A DNA stretch of 64,000 bases from an uncultured Dehalococcoidia bacterium (lineage in GTDB: Bacteria > Chloroflexota > Dehalococcoidia > Lucifugimonadales > Lucifugimonadaceae). Under the pieces are notes generated by a model that made no database searches, was not told the origin of the DNA, and was given only the letters and a program-made list of their open reading frames with translations. The position numbers were made by a program, and so were the translations under genes. Shown one piece after another: positions 26,088-39,042 of the stretch. Position 1 is the first letter of the stretch. The number at the start of each line of letters is the position of its first letter. Location: assembly GCA_913052475.1 (NCBI GenBank), contig CAJXEJ010000002.1, forward strand, positions 1 to 64,000. The letters run 5' to 3'.

Positions 26088-27401
26088 ATGACCATAAATA
26101 CAGAATTTCAAAACGTAGCCGAAGACCTCGAATGGCGTGGTGCGCTTTTCGACGCCACACCCGGTGCAGCGCATGCTCTCGCAACCAAAAAAGTAACCTG
26201 CTACAACGGCTTCGATCCCACGGCAAGTAGTCTTCACATCGGTAACCTCGTGCCGGTGATGGGACTCGTTCGTCTCCAGCGATACGGTCACACACCTGTC
26301 GCCCTGGTGGGTGGTGGCACAGGCATGATCGGCGATCCGTCGGGACGTGAAGACGAGCGCACGCTTATGTCTGTCGCAGATATCGACTACAACGTCGAGG
26401 CGATTCGATTTCAGCTTGAGCCGTTCCTGGATTTTGAAACCAGATCGAATCCCGCACAAATGGTCAACAACGCCGATTGGCTGCGGACGATCGATCTTCT
26501 TTCGTTCTTGAGGGATGTTGGTAAGCACTTCACCGTCAATTCGATGATGGGGCGAGAGTCCGTCAAAGGGCGATTCGATCGCGGTAACGGAATATCCTTC
26601 ACCGAATTCAGCTACCAGTTACTTCAGGCGTTCGATTTCCTGACATTGTTCGAACGCGATCATGTTGGTTTCCAGGCTGGTGGGAGCGACCAGTGGGGCA
26701 ACATTCTCGGTGGCGTAGATCTTATTCGCCGAATCCACGGAGCCGATTCCGATGGGCGACCGCGTGCGCACGGAATCGCCTACCCGCTGGTGACCAATGC
26801 CAACGGCGAAAAGTTCGGCAAGTCGATTGGTGGGGCGCCCACGCTTGATCCCAAGCAGACATCATCTTACAAGCTCTACCAGTTCTTCCTGAACGTAGCC
26901 GATGCCGACGCAATTCCATACGTAAAACTGTTCACGTTGCTGAATCAGGTTCAGATCGGCAGTCTTGCAGAATCTGTGACTGAAGAACCCCAGAAGCGTG
27001 CCGCGCAAAAAGCACTCGCCGAAGAAGTAACGCGAACAATCCACGGACAGGGCGGGCTCGATCAGGCCCTGAAAGTAACTCAGGCGTTTTTTGGTGGTGA
27101 TATCTCCGGTTTGTCAGCCGATGAGATGGAAGATGTCCTCGAAGGATCATCAGTAACCGAAGTGAACCGAGACCAGTTATCTGGCGAAGGCATTAGGTTC
27201 TCCGAACTGGCGGTTTCAGCCGGAGCCGGAAAGTCCGGCGGCGACGTTCGACGCACCATCGAACAAGGCGGCATGTACCTAAATGGCGAACAAATCGCCG
27301 ATGCGGGCCGCACAGTGGGGGTCAATGACCTCGTAGAAGGTCGCCTCCTGGTAATCCGTCGCGGCCGTAAAAACTACTCTCTAGTGAAGCTGGTGGATTA
27401 G
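26088..27401 (+). CDS. tyrS: Tyrosyl-tRNA synthetase
   Basis: This class I synthetase of 437 residues has the HIGH-like GFDPTASSLHIGNL, the substrate loop GGSDQWGNI, the KMSKS-like KFGKS and a C-terminal S4 RNA-binding domain (RTIEQGGMYLNGEQI). It charges tRNA-Tyr. No T-box leader is possible in the 53-bp gap upstream. Confidence 0.97.
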   Translation: MTINTEFQNVAEDLEWRGALFDATPGAAHALATKKVTCYNGFDPTASSLHIGNLVPVMGLVRLQRYGHTPVALVGGGTGMIGDPSGREDERTLMSVADIDYNVEAIRFQLEPFLDFETRSNPAQMVNNADWLRTIDLLSFLRDVGKHFTVNSMMGRESVKGRFDRGNGISFTEFSYQLLQAFDFLTLFERDHVGFQAGGSDQWGNILGGVDLIRRIHGADSDGRPRAHGIAYPLVTNANGEKFGKSIGGAPTLDPKQTSSYKLYQFFLNVADADAIPYVKLFTLLNQVQIGSLAESVTEEPQKRAAQKALAEEVTRTIHGQGGLDQALKVTQAFFGGDISGLSADEMEDVLEGSSVTEVNRDQLSGEGIRFSELAVSAGAGKSGGDVRRTIEQGGMYLNGEQIADAGRTVGVNDLVEGRLLVIRRGRKNYSLVKLVD

Positions 27402-27719
27402 GTCAAAACCACCGACACCCATTTACGGAGCGAAGTCCTCGAAGCCAAGGGATCTGGGGCTGGGTCGCTCTTTTGTGCACGCATCTCAGATCTCTCCGCT
27501 CCACTATCGCCGCGGTTGAGACGAGGATTCCGCTTCCTCGAAATGAAGGCGTATTCCCTCACCAAGCCCTCGCGTCCAGACTCAATCTCTCATCAAGTTC
27601 GCGCGCCAAATTTACAGCCGTTTTACAAACCGAGAGTTAGAATTCTTCGTGGTGATTATCACTAGTCATCGCAATATAGAAAAATCCCTAGTCAAAACCC
27701 GAACGAATCGAGCACTCCG
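27402..27719. other. Intergenic region before the aminotransferase
   Basis: These 318 bases contain no supported ORF. An A/T-rich part near 27605-27665 could hold the promoter of the aminotransferase, but I cannot choose a convincing -35/-10 pair. The small dyad GTGATTATCAC lies at about 27652. Confidence 0.35.
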
Positions 27720-28820
27720 GTGAGCAGCCAGAACCAGCCAAACCTTCGAATACCAGGTCCCGTACCGCTACCCGACGATGTCCTCGAACTCGCCGGATCG
27801 CAGATGATCAACCACCGTGGACCCCAGTACGCCGACATGCTCGATCGCATGTCCGCAAACCTGAAGACGGTTTTCATGACTAAGAACGATGCGTACTTCA
27901 TCACATCGTCAGGTACCGGCGCTATGGAAACCGCCGTGGTGAACACGATTTCGCCTGGCGACAAGGTCCTGTCGATCATCATTGGTGCGTTCGGTGAACG
28001 ATTCGCCGAAATCGCCGAGGCATACGGCGGAGATGTCACCAAAATCACCTTCGATCTCGGGCGGGCTGCCGACCTCGACAAGGTGCGAGAAACCCTCAAG
28101 GGCGTGTCCGACGTGAAGGCAGTGATCTTCACCCACAACGAAAGCTCAACCGGTGTCTCCAATCCGCTGGAAGACCTCTGTAAGGTCATCCACGAAGAGT
28201 CGGATGCGCTGATCCTCGTCGACGCTGTATCCAGTGCCGGTGGGGTGCCTATCGCAGTCGACGCATGGGGCATCGACGTTGTTGCAACCGCCTCTCAGAA
28301 GAGCTGGATTTCGCCTCCCGGAATCTCGATGGTTACCTTCTCAGAGAAGGCATGGAAGGCGTACGAAACTTCCACCACTCCGAAGTACTACCTCGATGTG
28401 AAGCAATACGAGGACTACCTCAAGATCGGCCAGCCGCCGTTCACCCCGTGTCTCCCAGCAATGTTCACGCTCGAAATTGCCCTGCAGTCGATGGTCGACG
28501 AAGGCATCGAAAACGTCTTTGCACGCCATCACGAGATCGCACAGCACACCCGTGACGGTGCAAAGTCTCTCGGTCTCAATCTTCTTCCAGATCCCCGCTT
28601 CGCCTCGAACACCGTTACCGCCATCCGCCTGCCGGAAGGTCTCGACGGTAAGGCGTTCCTCGGTCAGGTAAGCAAGAACTACAACGTGGTTCTTGGTGGC
28701 GGCCAAAAATCGCTTACCGGAAAAATCTTCCGAGTCGGTCACATGGGTTGGGTCGAAAAGGCTCACATTGACGAGGCCCTAAAGGCCGCTGAAGAAACCC
28801 TGAAGGCGATGACTTCGTAA
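27720..28820 (+). CDS. Alanine-glyoxylate / serine-pyruvate aminotransferase (class V)
   Basis: The 366-residue PLP enzyme starts at GTG 27720. It carries the class V pattern: IPGPVPLP, SSGTGAMETA (phosphate-binding), HNESSTGVSNP, VDAVSSAGG with the PLP-binding Asp, and ASQKSWISPPG with the Schiff-base Lys. Such enzymes transaminate serine, alanine or aspartate with glyoxylate or pyruvate, and support serine-glyoxylate and photorespiratory-like flux. Together with the Hyi-like proteins elsewhere in the window this fits glyoxylate and hydroxypyruvate metabolism (inference). It ends before a strong hairpin. Confidence 0.92.
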   Translation: MSSQNQPNLRIPGPVPLPDDVLELAGSQMINHRGPQYADMLDRMSANLKTVFMTKNDAYFITSSGTGAMETAVVNTISPGDKVLSIIIGAFGERFAEIAEAYGGDVTKITFDLGRAADLDKVRETLKGVSDVKAVIFTHNESSTGVSNPLEDLCKVIHEESDALILVDAVSSAGGVPIAVDAWGIDVVATASQKSWISPPGISMVTFSEKAWKAYETSTTPKYYLDVKQYEDYLKIGQPPFTPCLPAMFTLEIALQSMVDEGIENVFARHHEIAQHTRDGAKSLGLNLLPDPRFASNTVTAIRLPEGLDGKAFLGQVSKNYNVVLGGGQKSLTGKIFRVGHMGWVEKAHIDEALKAAEETLKAMTS

Positions 28821-28872
28821 ATTAGCATGTGACCGTTGGACGAGTGGGCGCATCTAATCGTGAGAATTCAGG

Positions 28873-28904
28873 AACGGCGCAGCCGTTATTGGCTGCGCCG
28901 TTCT
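28873..28904. terminator. 13-bp GC-rich hairpin after the aminotransferase
   Basis: GAACGGCGCAGCC is exactly complementary to GGCTGCGCCGTTC across a 6-nt loop. It lies 53 bp after the stop. The stem is strong but the trailing sequence (TACATAG) lacks a real T-run, so it is a probable but imperfect intrinsic terminator. Confidence 0.75.
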
Positions 28905-28950
28905 ACATAGTTGGGTGGCTCCCACTATTTGGTTAGGACAAACGGTACTC

Positions 28951-29307
28951 ATGGGGACGGATCGCCTACGAAATAGTCGAGGATTCATTGCGGTGTCGTT
29001 AATCGCTGCGGTGTTCGTGTTGACTGCAGCTTGTGGTGGTGGTGCCGATCTGCCGACCCGGGTAATCGATATGCGGGACGAGTTAGGCCTCAACTTCCCA
29101 GTGATTGCTGATCCAATCTATGTAGTTGCTAGCGATTGGCTGGTGTTCGATATCGACAACGATGGCAAGTCCAACCCTGCCAGCTTTGTACTCGATGCCC
29201 ACAGCAATCTCATTGCCCGAATGATCGCAGCCGAACCAACTGATCGTCCGTCGGTCTACGAAGTGCTAAACGTCATCGAAGAATCGCTGATAGCCGGAAT
29301 TGCGTAG
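28951..29307 (+). CDS. Small lipoprotein with a thioredoxin-fold-like C-terminus (hypothetical)
   Basis: From ATG 28951 the 118-residue product has a signal peptide with a lipobox (LTAACGGG). It is followed by RDELGLNFPVIADP and SFVLDAHSNLIARMIAAEP. This order resembles the second half of peroxiredoxin/TlpA-like proteins (target-strand Pro, then FVLDxxGxI), yet no redox CxxC or peroxidatic Cys remains. It could be a degenerate fold used for binding. The resemblance is by eye and weak. The track start at 28915 adds 12 residues before the signal peptide. Confidence 0.6.
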   Translation: MGTDRLRNSRGFIAVSLIAAVFVLTAACGGGADLPTRVIDMRDELGLNFPVIADPIYVVASDWLVFDIDNDGKSNPASFVLDAHSNLIARMIAAEPTDRPSVYEVLNVIEESLIAGIA

Positions 29308-29316
29308 ACGAACAGC

Positions 29317-32962
<3,646 letters not shown>

Positions 32963-32963
32963 A

Positions 32964-33829
32964 AATCCGCTCTCCACTGGCGTCAAAAGGCTTGCTGGAG
33001 AAGTGCGCATTGGTCTCGACCGAAAAAAAACGTCTATTCAGGCGAGTCGCACAAGTTTCTCGTTCGCTGAAGATCTTCTCGGACAAACTCAGCCGGTGCA
33101 GCTTGATCCGGCAGGACTCGAATACCCGGGCGAACTAATACTTGTCGCTGAGCGGGAACCTCGCTTCGGTGAACCGCTAGATGGGGTGTCGATGCTCCGG
33201 TTGGTACTTACTGCATTCCAGCGTAGACCATCGTCATCAGCTATCCCGAATTTGTGTTGCAGTTCAAGCACCCGACCAGATGGCTGTCACTCAGAGACGA
33301 GTTCGAACGTTGGCGATTGGAATACCGTCGTGCTTACCTAGAAGATCACGCACAGAACAGAATCGAAATCGCCTACTACTCCAGCAGATCAGCTCGACGA
33401 TAAAGCTGTTCGCTCAAATCGATCTTCTAGAGCAGATAGGCGTCGTGCGACTCGGCACAATCGATAATCTCCCCAGCCTTTGGGACGAAACAATCTGGTC
33501 TTTTGGAATGTGTGAAAACGACGGACTTGATATTTAATTAATTGATGAACCTATGTGTCCAAATTGCCGTGGCGTCTCGGTCAACCGCCCAATCACAACG
33601 ACGTTGTCGAGATGATTCCCAACATGAATAGCCTCTTCAACGGCTATCGTGACCGGCTTGCCTCGGTGGTTTCGAAATTGGTTCTGTAATCACCAGAATG
33701 CGACAACCTCATGAGTCTGTTCAGGCTCAATTCCGCGGGAGATTTGTCCGATCTCGCCAACGTTCTAGACGATAAGGTCATATCCTTCCTTAACGAATTG
33801 TTTGGCGACACTAACGAAAAATCAGGCGA
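32964..33829 (+). pseudogene. Decayed gene between ligA and pth
   Basis: No single frame spans this stretch, yet coding-like pieces follow in order. They are RLAGEVRIGLDRKK with ELILVAEREPRF; FVLQFKHPTRWLSLRDEFER with WRLEYRRAYLEDHAQ; LLEQIGVVRLGTIDNLPSLW; a zinc-knuckle-like EPMCPNCRG after an in-frame TAA at 33535; MIPNMNSLFNGYRDRLASVV; and, after another stop, LSDLANVLDDKVISFLNELFG ending at 33832. Several frameshifts and stops are required. The helix-rich RWxxLRxEFxRWRxEY block followed by a CPNCR site is faintly like C-terminal regions of DUF6079-type proteins, but that identification is a guess. Confidence 0.6.
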
Positions 33830-34486
33830 TTGAACGTCTCCTCACTCCTAGACAAACTATTTCCTGGCGGCAAAAGCGGCGGACCGGAAGATCCACCGTG
33901 GATCGTGCTCGGGCTAGGAAATCCGGGGGCTGAATACAGAAACACTCGCCACAACGTCGGCTGGTGGTGCATGGGCGAGCTCGTCCGACGCACAAACGCT
34001 GAGCTCAACCGCAAACGAAAAGAATTAAAGTACGCAGAGGTCGAGCTTGGTGGCACTCATACAGTACTCGCCTATCCGCGCACGTTCATGAACCGTTCGG
34101 GTCTGGCACTCAGCTACCTCACTCACCGTTTCAAAACCCCGCCCGAAAACATCCTGATCGTCACCGACGATATAAACCTCAATCCCGGTTCCGTGCGCAT
34201 TAGGAAAAAGGGCGGCCCCGGTGGGCACAACGGTCTCAAGTCGATCATCACGGCTCTCGGCACGAACGAGTTCCCCAGGATACGCATCGGAGTTGGAAAT
34301 CCCGACTCGTCTTCAGAACAGGTCGATCACGTACTGGGTACTTTTGATCACGATACGCGAGATCTGGTCAACGCAGCGTCACTCCGGGCAGCCGACGCTA
34401 TAACGATGATCGTAAACGGTGAATTCGACAACGCTATGAACAAATTCAACGCCAAAAGCAACGGCGAAACCTCGAAGCCAAATTGA
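33830..34486 (+). CDS. pth: Peptidyl-tRNA hydrolase
   Basis: The protein has the Pth signature: IVLGLGNPGAEYRNTRHNVG with the catalytic His, PRTFMNRSG with Asn, VTDDINLNPG with Asp, and GGPGGHNGLKSI. It releases tRNA from stalled peptidyl-tRNAs. It begins at TTG 33830 with a 24-residue hydrophilic extension before the core. The gene for the secreted metalloprotease overlaps its stop by 1 nt (TGATG), so the two are probably translationally coupled. Confidence 0.95.
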   Translation: MNVSSLLDKLFPGGKSGGPEDPPWIVLGLGNPGAEYRNTRHNVGWWCMGELVRRTNAELNRKRKELKYAEVELGGTHTVLAYPRTFMNRSGLALSYLTHRFKTPPENILIVTDDINLNPGSVRIRKKGGPGGHNGLKSIITALGTNEFPRIRIGVGNPDSSSEQVDHVLGTFDHDTRDLVNAASLRAADAITMIVNGEFDNAMNKFNAKSNGETSKPN

Positions 34487-36573
34487 TGCTGCGCCGTAGT
34501 TCTGTGAATCGGTCCCTTTTGGTAGTTGTCGGACCAATGATGTGGATCGTCGTGGCCAGTGTCGCTTTGCTATTGATTGCATGTCAGCAAGACGACACTC
34601 TTCCCGTCGAACTGATCACTTCACCCGCACCCTCATCCAGCTCAGCCCCGACCGCATCTGTGACAACCGAGATCACTACCACTGCAGCCCCGGTCGTTGC
34701 ACCAGAACCGATCCCGGCGTCACAGGCTCAGGAATCTCCATCTGCAACCTCCCTACCGGTGTCGAGTGCGATGACACCACAAGCAGAACCAACTGCAACA
34801 CCACGACCACTTTTCGTCCCGGCTCTCCCTGAGCCTGATATTCCTGCGGCACCCGACCGTGACCTTCAAGAACTTGGCCAGCGTCTTATTGCGGGTTACA
34901 CCGAACCGAAAACCGTCTTGCCATCCAATCTGCTAACCGTCGGACAAAAAATCGATTTCTGGGTTTCACGCGACGGCGGTAGCGTTCTCGTCAGCGGTGA
35001 GGTTTCGCATATTTCCGATCATGTCTACTGGGTGTTCGAAAACGGATTCGAGCCAGACCCCGCCGACATTGAAGAGGTGGCGAACAACTTTGAAACCGAC
35101 GTTTGGCCTGCCGTCACTGATGTGTTCGGGCCACCTCTCTCACCCGGTATCGACGGCGATGATCGAATGGTCGTTTTCAACAGTGTTTTGCGAACAGGGG
35201 TTGCAGGTTATTTCTCGGCAGCCGATTCTTATCCACGCGAAATCCGCCCACACTCGAACCAGCGGGAAGCCCTCTACATGTCGGCCAACCGGGTCGATCT
35301 CACAGCTACTGAATATCTCAGCATTGTCGCCCACGAGCTGCAGCATGCGACTCATTTCGCCACCGATAGCAGCGAAGATTCCTGGGTGAACGAAGGATTG
35401 TCCGAGATTGCCGCTGAGATCGCTGGATTCGCAAGATCAGCGACGTCTTCGTTCGTAAAAGCACCCGAGACATCTCTCACAGCGTGGGCGCAGAACATCT
35501 CGATCTCGGCGGCAAACTACGGTGCCGCCAACCTGTTCTTCGCCTTCCTCGCAACTCACTACGGTGGTAACGACATGTTGGCGGCAGTCGCCCAGAATTC
35601 CAAAGACGGCATCGCTTCAATCGATAGTGCGCTCGCCGAGCAGGGCTTCGAGGCGACCGCCAACGATGTCTTTGCCGACTGGCTAGTAGCCAACTATCTG
35701 AGTACTGATGAAGGACCCTACAGCTACGCTAATCACCACGTCCCACCGGTGAGGAACATCTACAAGCGCGCTCCTAACTCACGTACCGGAACCGTACAGT
35801 CTTACGGCTCCGACTACTTCGTGACTTCGAGCGGGTCGGGCAAAATGACCGTAGAGTTCAGCGGAGAAGCTGAAACCTCACTTCTGAACGCTGCTCCCCA
35901 CTCCGGCGACACCTGCTGGTGGTCGAATCAGGGCGACTCGATCGATTCGACTCTCACCGGTAGAGTCGACTTGCGTTCTTTGGATTCAGGCGACACGCCA
36001 ACACTGAAATACTGGGTCAACTACGAAATCGAGGAGTTCTGGGACTACAGCTATGTAATGGTCTCGAACGATGATGGTGCAAACTGGGACATCCTCGATA
36101 CCGAGCGCGCTATCAACTACAACCCGAACGGAAACGCCTACGGAGCAGGCTTAACTGGCACGAGCTTGGGCTGGGTTCAGGACTCCGTCGATCTCTCGGA
36201 ATACACCGGCCAGAAAGTGTTGTTGAGGATTGAGTACATCACCGACGACGCGGTGTTTTCGAAGGGTGCTTGCTTCGACGATTTCGAAATTGCGGAACTC
36301 GACTGGTACGACAACACCTCCGACCATGGAGATTGGATCGCCAACGGATTCGCCCGCGTCACTGAAACCATTCCAACGCAGTATCTGGTCCAGGTTATCC
36401 ACGAAAAGAAAATCGGCGATCCGGTCGTTTATCGAGTTCCGGTCGACGCAAATGCTGTGGGTTCGCTAACGGTTGAAAATGTGGGAGATGACGATCTGGT
36501 TGTTGTCGTAATCAGCGCGGTCACACGTCACTCAACCCTACCTACGGAATACACTGTGCGTATCATCCTGTAA
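34486..36573 (+). CDS. Secreted lipoprotein metalloprotease (immune-inhibitor-A-like)
   Basis: An N-terminal signal peptide ends in a lipobox (LLIACQQD). It is followed by about 80 residues of Ser/Thr/Pro/Ala-rich linker, typical of surface-tethered proteins. The zinc protease core has VAHELQHATHF (HExxH) with a downstream NEGLSE, consistent with a gluzincin third ligand. The C-terminal half carries a jelly-roll region (PTLKYWVNYEIEEFWDYSY, SNDDGANWDIL, GACFDDFEI) like the accessory domain of M6/immune inhibitor A peptidases. I infer degradation of extracellular protein. Start ATG 34486 overlaps the pth stop; the track start is the TTG one codon earlier. Confidence 0.85.
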   Translation: MLRRSSVNRSLLVVVGPMMWIVVASVALLLIACQQDDTLPVELITSPAPSSSSAPTASVTTEITTTAAPVVAPEPIPASQAQESPSATSLPVSSAMTPQAEPTATPRPLFVPALPEPDIPAAPDRDLQELGQRLIAGYTEPKTVLPSNLLTVGQKIDFWVSRDGGSVLVSGEVSHISDHVYWVFENGFEPDPADIEEVANNFETDVWPAVTDVFGPPLSPGIDGDDRMVVFNSVLRTGVAGYFSAADSYPREIRPHSNQREALYMSANRVDLTATEYLSIVAHELQHATHFATDSSEDSWVNEGLSEIAAEIAGFARSATSSFVKAPETSLTAWAQNISISAANYGAANLFFAFLATHYGGNDMLAAVAQNSKDGIASIDSALAEQGFEATANDVFADWLVANYLSTDEGPYSYANHHVPPVRNIYKRAPNSRTGTVQSYGSDYFVTSSGSGKMTVEFSGEAETSLLNAAPHSGDTCWWSNQGDSIDSTLTGRVDLRSLDSGDTPTLKYWVNYEIEEFWDYSYVMVSNDDGANWDILDTERAINYNPNGNAYGAGLTGTSLGWVQDSVDLSEYTGQKVLLRIEYITDDAVFSKGACFDDFEIAELDWYDNTSDHGDWIANGFARVTETIPTQYLVQVIHEKKIGDPVVYRVPVDANAVGSLTVENVGDDDLVVVVISAVTRHSTLPTEYTVRIIL

Positions 36574-36579
36574 ATTCTA

Positions 36580-37725
36580 ATGGATGCGCCATCAGAGCGG
36601 TCAGATCAAACTGGAGAGATCACGATTAGCAAGTTATTCAGTCCTCTCAAAATTCGAGGTGAGACGCTACCGAACCGCGTCGCTTACTCCCCGATGTGCG
36701 AATACACCTGCGATACCGACGGAGTCGCCACCGATTTCCACAAGGTCCATCTCGGCTCAAAGGCGTTGGGTGGCACTGGGCTGGTGATGGCGGAAGCCAC
36801 TGCCGTTCGACCCGACGGAAGGATTTCGCCTAGCTGTCAGGGTCTGTGGAACGATGCTCAGGTCGACGCCCTTCGGCCGATCACGGCTTTCATTTCAAGC
36901 CAGGGTTCCGTGCCTGCTGTTCAGATTGCGCATGCCGGTCGTAAAGCTTCGCACTCGCAGCCGTGGAACGGCTCTCACTATATCACCGAAGATGAAGGTG
37001 GCTGGAAGGTCGTAGCCCCTAGCGCGATCCCTTACGACGAAAATACCGGTATCCCGCACGAACTTTCGAAGCAAGAGATCGCCGATATCACCCAGGCGTT
37101 TGCAGAAGGTGCGGCACGGGCTGTCGATGCCGGGTATCGAGTTATCGAGCTTCATTTTGCACACGGTTATCTCGCATGCGAATTCATGTCGCCACTCTCG
37201 AATCAACGGACCGACGAATACGGCGGTTCGCTCGAAAATCGTTGTCGATTCGCGCTCGAAACTATCGCTGCAGTCCGTGCTTCTATTCCAGAATCGGTGC
37301 CGCTGCTGGCTCGAATTTCCGCGACCGAATACGTCGAGGGTGGCTGGGATCTTGAACAGTCAATTCAACTTTCGAAATGGATGAAAGACGCAGGCGTCGA
37401 CCTCATCGACACTTCCTCTGGCGGAAACTCGCCTGCACAGGTGCTGAAGCCGGTACCGAACTATCAGGTTTCGTTCTCCGCGGAAATCCGTGAGCAGGTC
37501 GGAATAATGACCGGCGCTGTCGGTCTGATCACTGAAGCGGAACAGGCAGAATCGATTCTCGTCGAAGGTCAGGCAGACACGATCTTCATCGGTCGAGAAT
37601 TGATGCGAAATCCGTTCTGGCCGCTCTACGCCCAGGCCCAACTTGATGGCACCGCAAATTGGACCAAACAGTACATCCGCTCCGCCTTCAACGGCACCTA
37701 CAAAGGGCCGGGCGCGCAGGACTAG
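36580..37725 (+). CDS. NADH:flavin oxidoreductase / old yellow enzyme (YqjM-like)
   Basis: The 381-residue FMN TIM barrel shows LPNRVAYSPMCEY with the YqjM-type Cys, VQIAHAGRKAS, LHFAHGYLACEFMSPLSN and DEYGGSLENRCRF. The family reduces activated C=C bonds of enones with NAD(P)H. The substrate is not predictable; many SAR202-type genomes encode several such flavoenzymes for recalcitrant organic matter. It starts 6 bp after the protease stop, hence likely the same transcript, and is convergent with serS (gap 4 bp). Confidence 0.92.
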   Translation: MDAPSERSDQTGEITISKLFSPLKIRGETLPNRVAYSPMCEYTCDTDGVATDFHKVHLGSKALGGTGLVMAEATAVRPDGRISPSCQGLWNDAQVDALRPITAFISSQGSVPAVQIAHAGRKASHSQPWNGSHYITEDEGGWKVVAPSAIPYDENTGIPHELSKQEIADITQAFAEGAARAVDAGYRVIELHFAHGYLACEFMSPLSNQRTDEYGGSLENRCRFALETIAAVRASIPESVPLLARISATEYVEGGWDLEQSIQLSKWMKDAGVDLIDTSSGGNSPAQVLKPVPNYQVSFSAEIREQVGIMTGAVGLITEAEQAESILVEGQADTIFIGRELMRNPFWPLYAQAQLDGTANWTKQYIRSAFNGTYKGPGAQD

Positions 37726-37729
37726 AGTC

Positions 37730-38992
37730 CTACGGCGCTTCAATGCAATCCCAGCCGGTGTAGGGCACGAGCACTTCGGGGATGATGACTGAACCGTCTT
37801 CCTGAAGGCCGTTTTCGATTACGGCTATCCACGTCCGCGACATACCAAGCGCTGATCCATTCAACGTGTGCGGTAGTCGAGTCGATGCGCCAACCTCGGG
37901 GCGGTAACGAGTACCATTCCGGCGAGATTGAAAATCCGTACATGTCGAGATTGAACTGACCTCAAGCCATTCGGCTGAACCCGGTGACCAAACCTCGATA
38001 TCGTAGGTTTTAGCTGACTGGAAACCTATGTCACCTGTGCAAAGTTTCAGCACCCGATAGGTAAAGTCGAGTCGTTCGCATATCGACGTCGCGTGCTCGA
38101 CCATTTCTTCGAGGGATGCTTCTGATTCTTCAGGCTCAACGTAGCGGAACATCTCTACTTTCTCGAACTGGTGAACCCGTTTGATTCCGCGTACATCACG
38201 ACCGGCTGCAGTATGTTCTTTACGGAAGCTCGGAGTTCGCGCCACGTACTTCAATGGCAGCACATCGGGATCGATAATTTGCCCCTGGTGTAGAGCGTTC
38301 AGAGCTACTTCAGCCGTCGGAATTAACCAGAGATCGGTCTCATCGTCGTGGTACAAATTGTCCTTGAATTTCGGCAGGTTCCCCGATCCGAGCATTGTTT
38401 CGGGTTTGACCAGTAGCGGCGGATCGATTTCCGTATAACCGTGTTCTTCAGTCAATACATCCAACATGTAAGCCGAGAGGGCACGTTGCAGTCTGGCACC
38501 TTTGCTCTTCAACACATAGAACCGTGAACCAGACATGCTGGCACTTGCTTCGATATCCAAAATCCCGAGCGCGGGTGCCACGTCCCAATGAGCATTGCCA
38601 TGCGTCTCGGTCAGACCATCCGAGGTACGAACCACCACATTCGATTCTTCATCAAGTCCGTCTGGAACATCGTCCAAAGGCGTGTTCGGAATCGGCAACA
38701 GCGTGGCATTCAATTCCTCAAGTACCGTTGCTAATTCAGCTTCTACCGTCTTGATTCGATCGCCCGTCTCGCGCATCTCAGCGATCTCTTCAGGTGTCGG
38801 CTTTCGCTTCTCGTCGCCGATCGCTTTGCTCACCTTGTTGCGGTTGGCTCGGTCGGCGTCGGCGTCCTGAATAAGCTGCTTCCTGCGAAAGTCGAGTTCA
38901 AGAATCCTGTCGATCGGCGGATCTTCACCACGACGAACCAACGCAGCTCGGAATATCTCGGGGTCTCGGACTATCTGTTCCAGTGAAAGCAT
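37730..38992 (-). CDS. serS: Seryl-tRNA synthetase
   Basis: This 420-residue class II synthetase has the N-terminal coiled-coil arm (residues about 30-110) that contacts the long variable arm of tRNA-Ser. It has motif 2 FRKEHTAAGRDVRGIKRVHQFEKVE-type sequence and the motif 3 region GSALGMSRTWIAVIENGLQ. It charges tRNA-Ser, one of which is encoded at 50126 in this window. It is followed on the minus strand by no further gene and preceded by lysS after 50 bp. Confidence 0.97.
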   Translation of the reverse strand: MLSLEQIVRDPEIFRAALVRRGEDPPIDRILELDFRRKQLIQDADADRANRNKVSKAIGDEKRKPTPEEIAEMRETGDRIKTVEAELATVLEELNATLLPIPNTPLDDVPDGLDEESNVVVRTSDGLTETHGNAHWDVAPALGILDIEASASMSGSRFYVLKSKGARLQRALSAYMLDVLTEEHGYTEIDPPLLVKPETMLGSGNLPKFKDNLYHDDETDLWLIPTAEVALNALHQGQIIDPDVLPLKYVARTPSFRKEHTAAGRDVRGIKRVHQFEKVEMFRYVEPEESEASLEEMVEHATSICERLDFTYRVLKLCTGDIGFQSAKTYDIEVWSPGSAEWLEVSSISTCTDFQSRRNGTRYRPEVGASTRLPHTLNGSALGMSRTWIAVIENGLQEDGSVIIPEVLVPYTGWDCIEAP

Positions 38993-39042
38993 TTTTTACT
39001 CTAGGTATTTTCAAACCATCGAAGCAGGTGCTGTCGATTAGA

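Noticed and set aside
28341-28766. 141-aa minus-strand ORF
   Set aside because: Antisense shadow of the class V aminotransferase.
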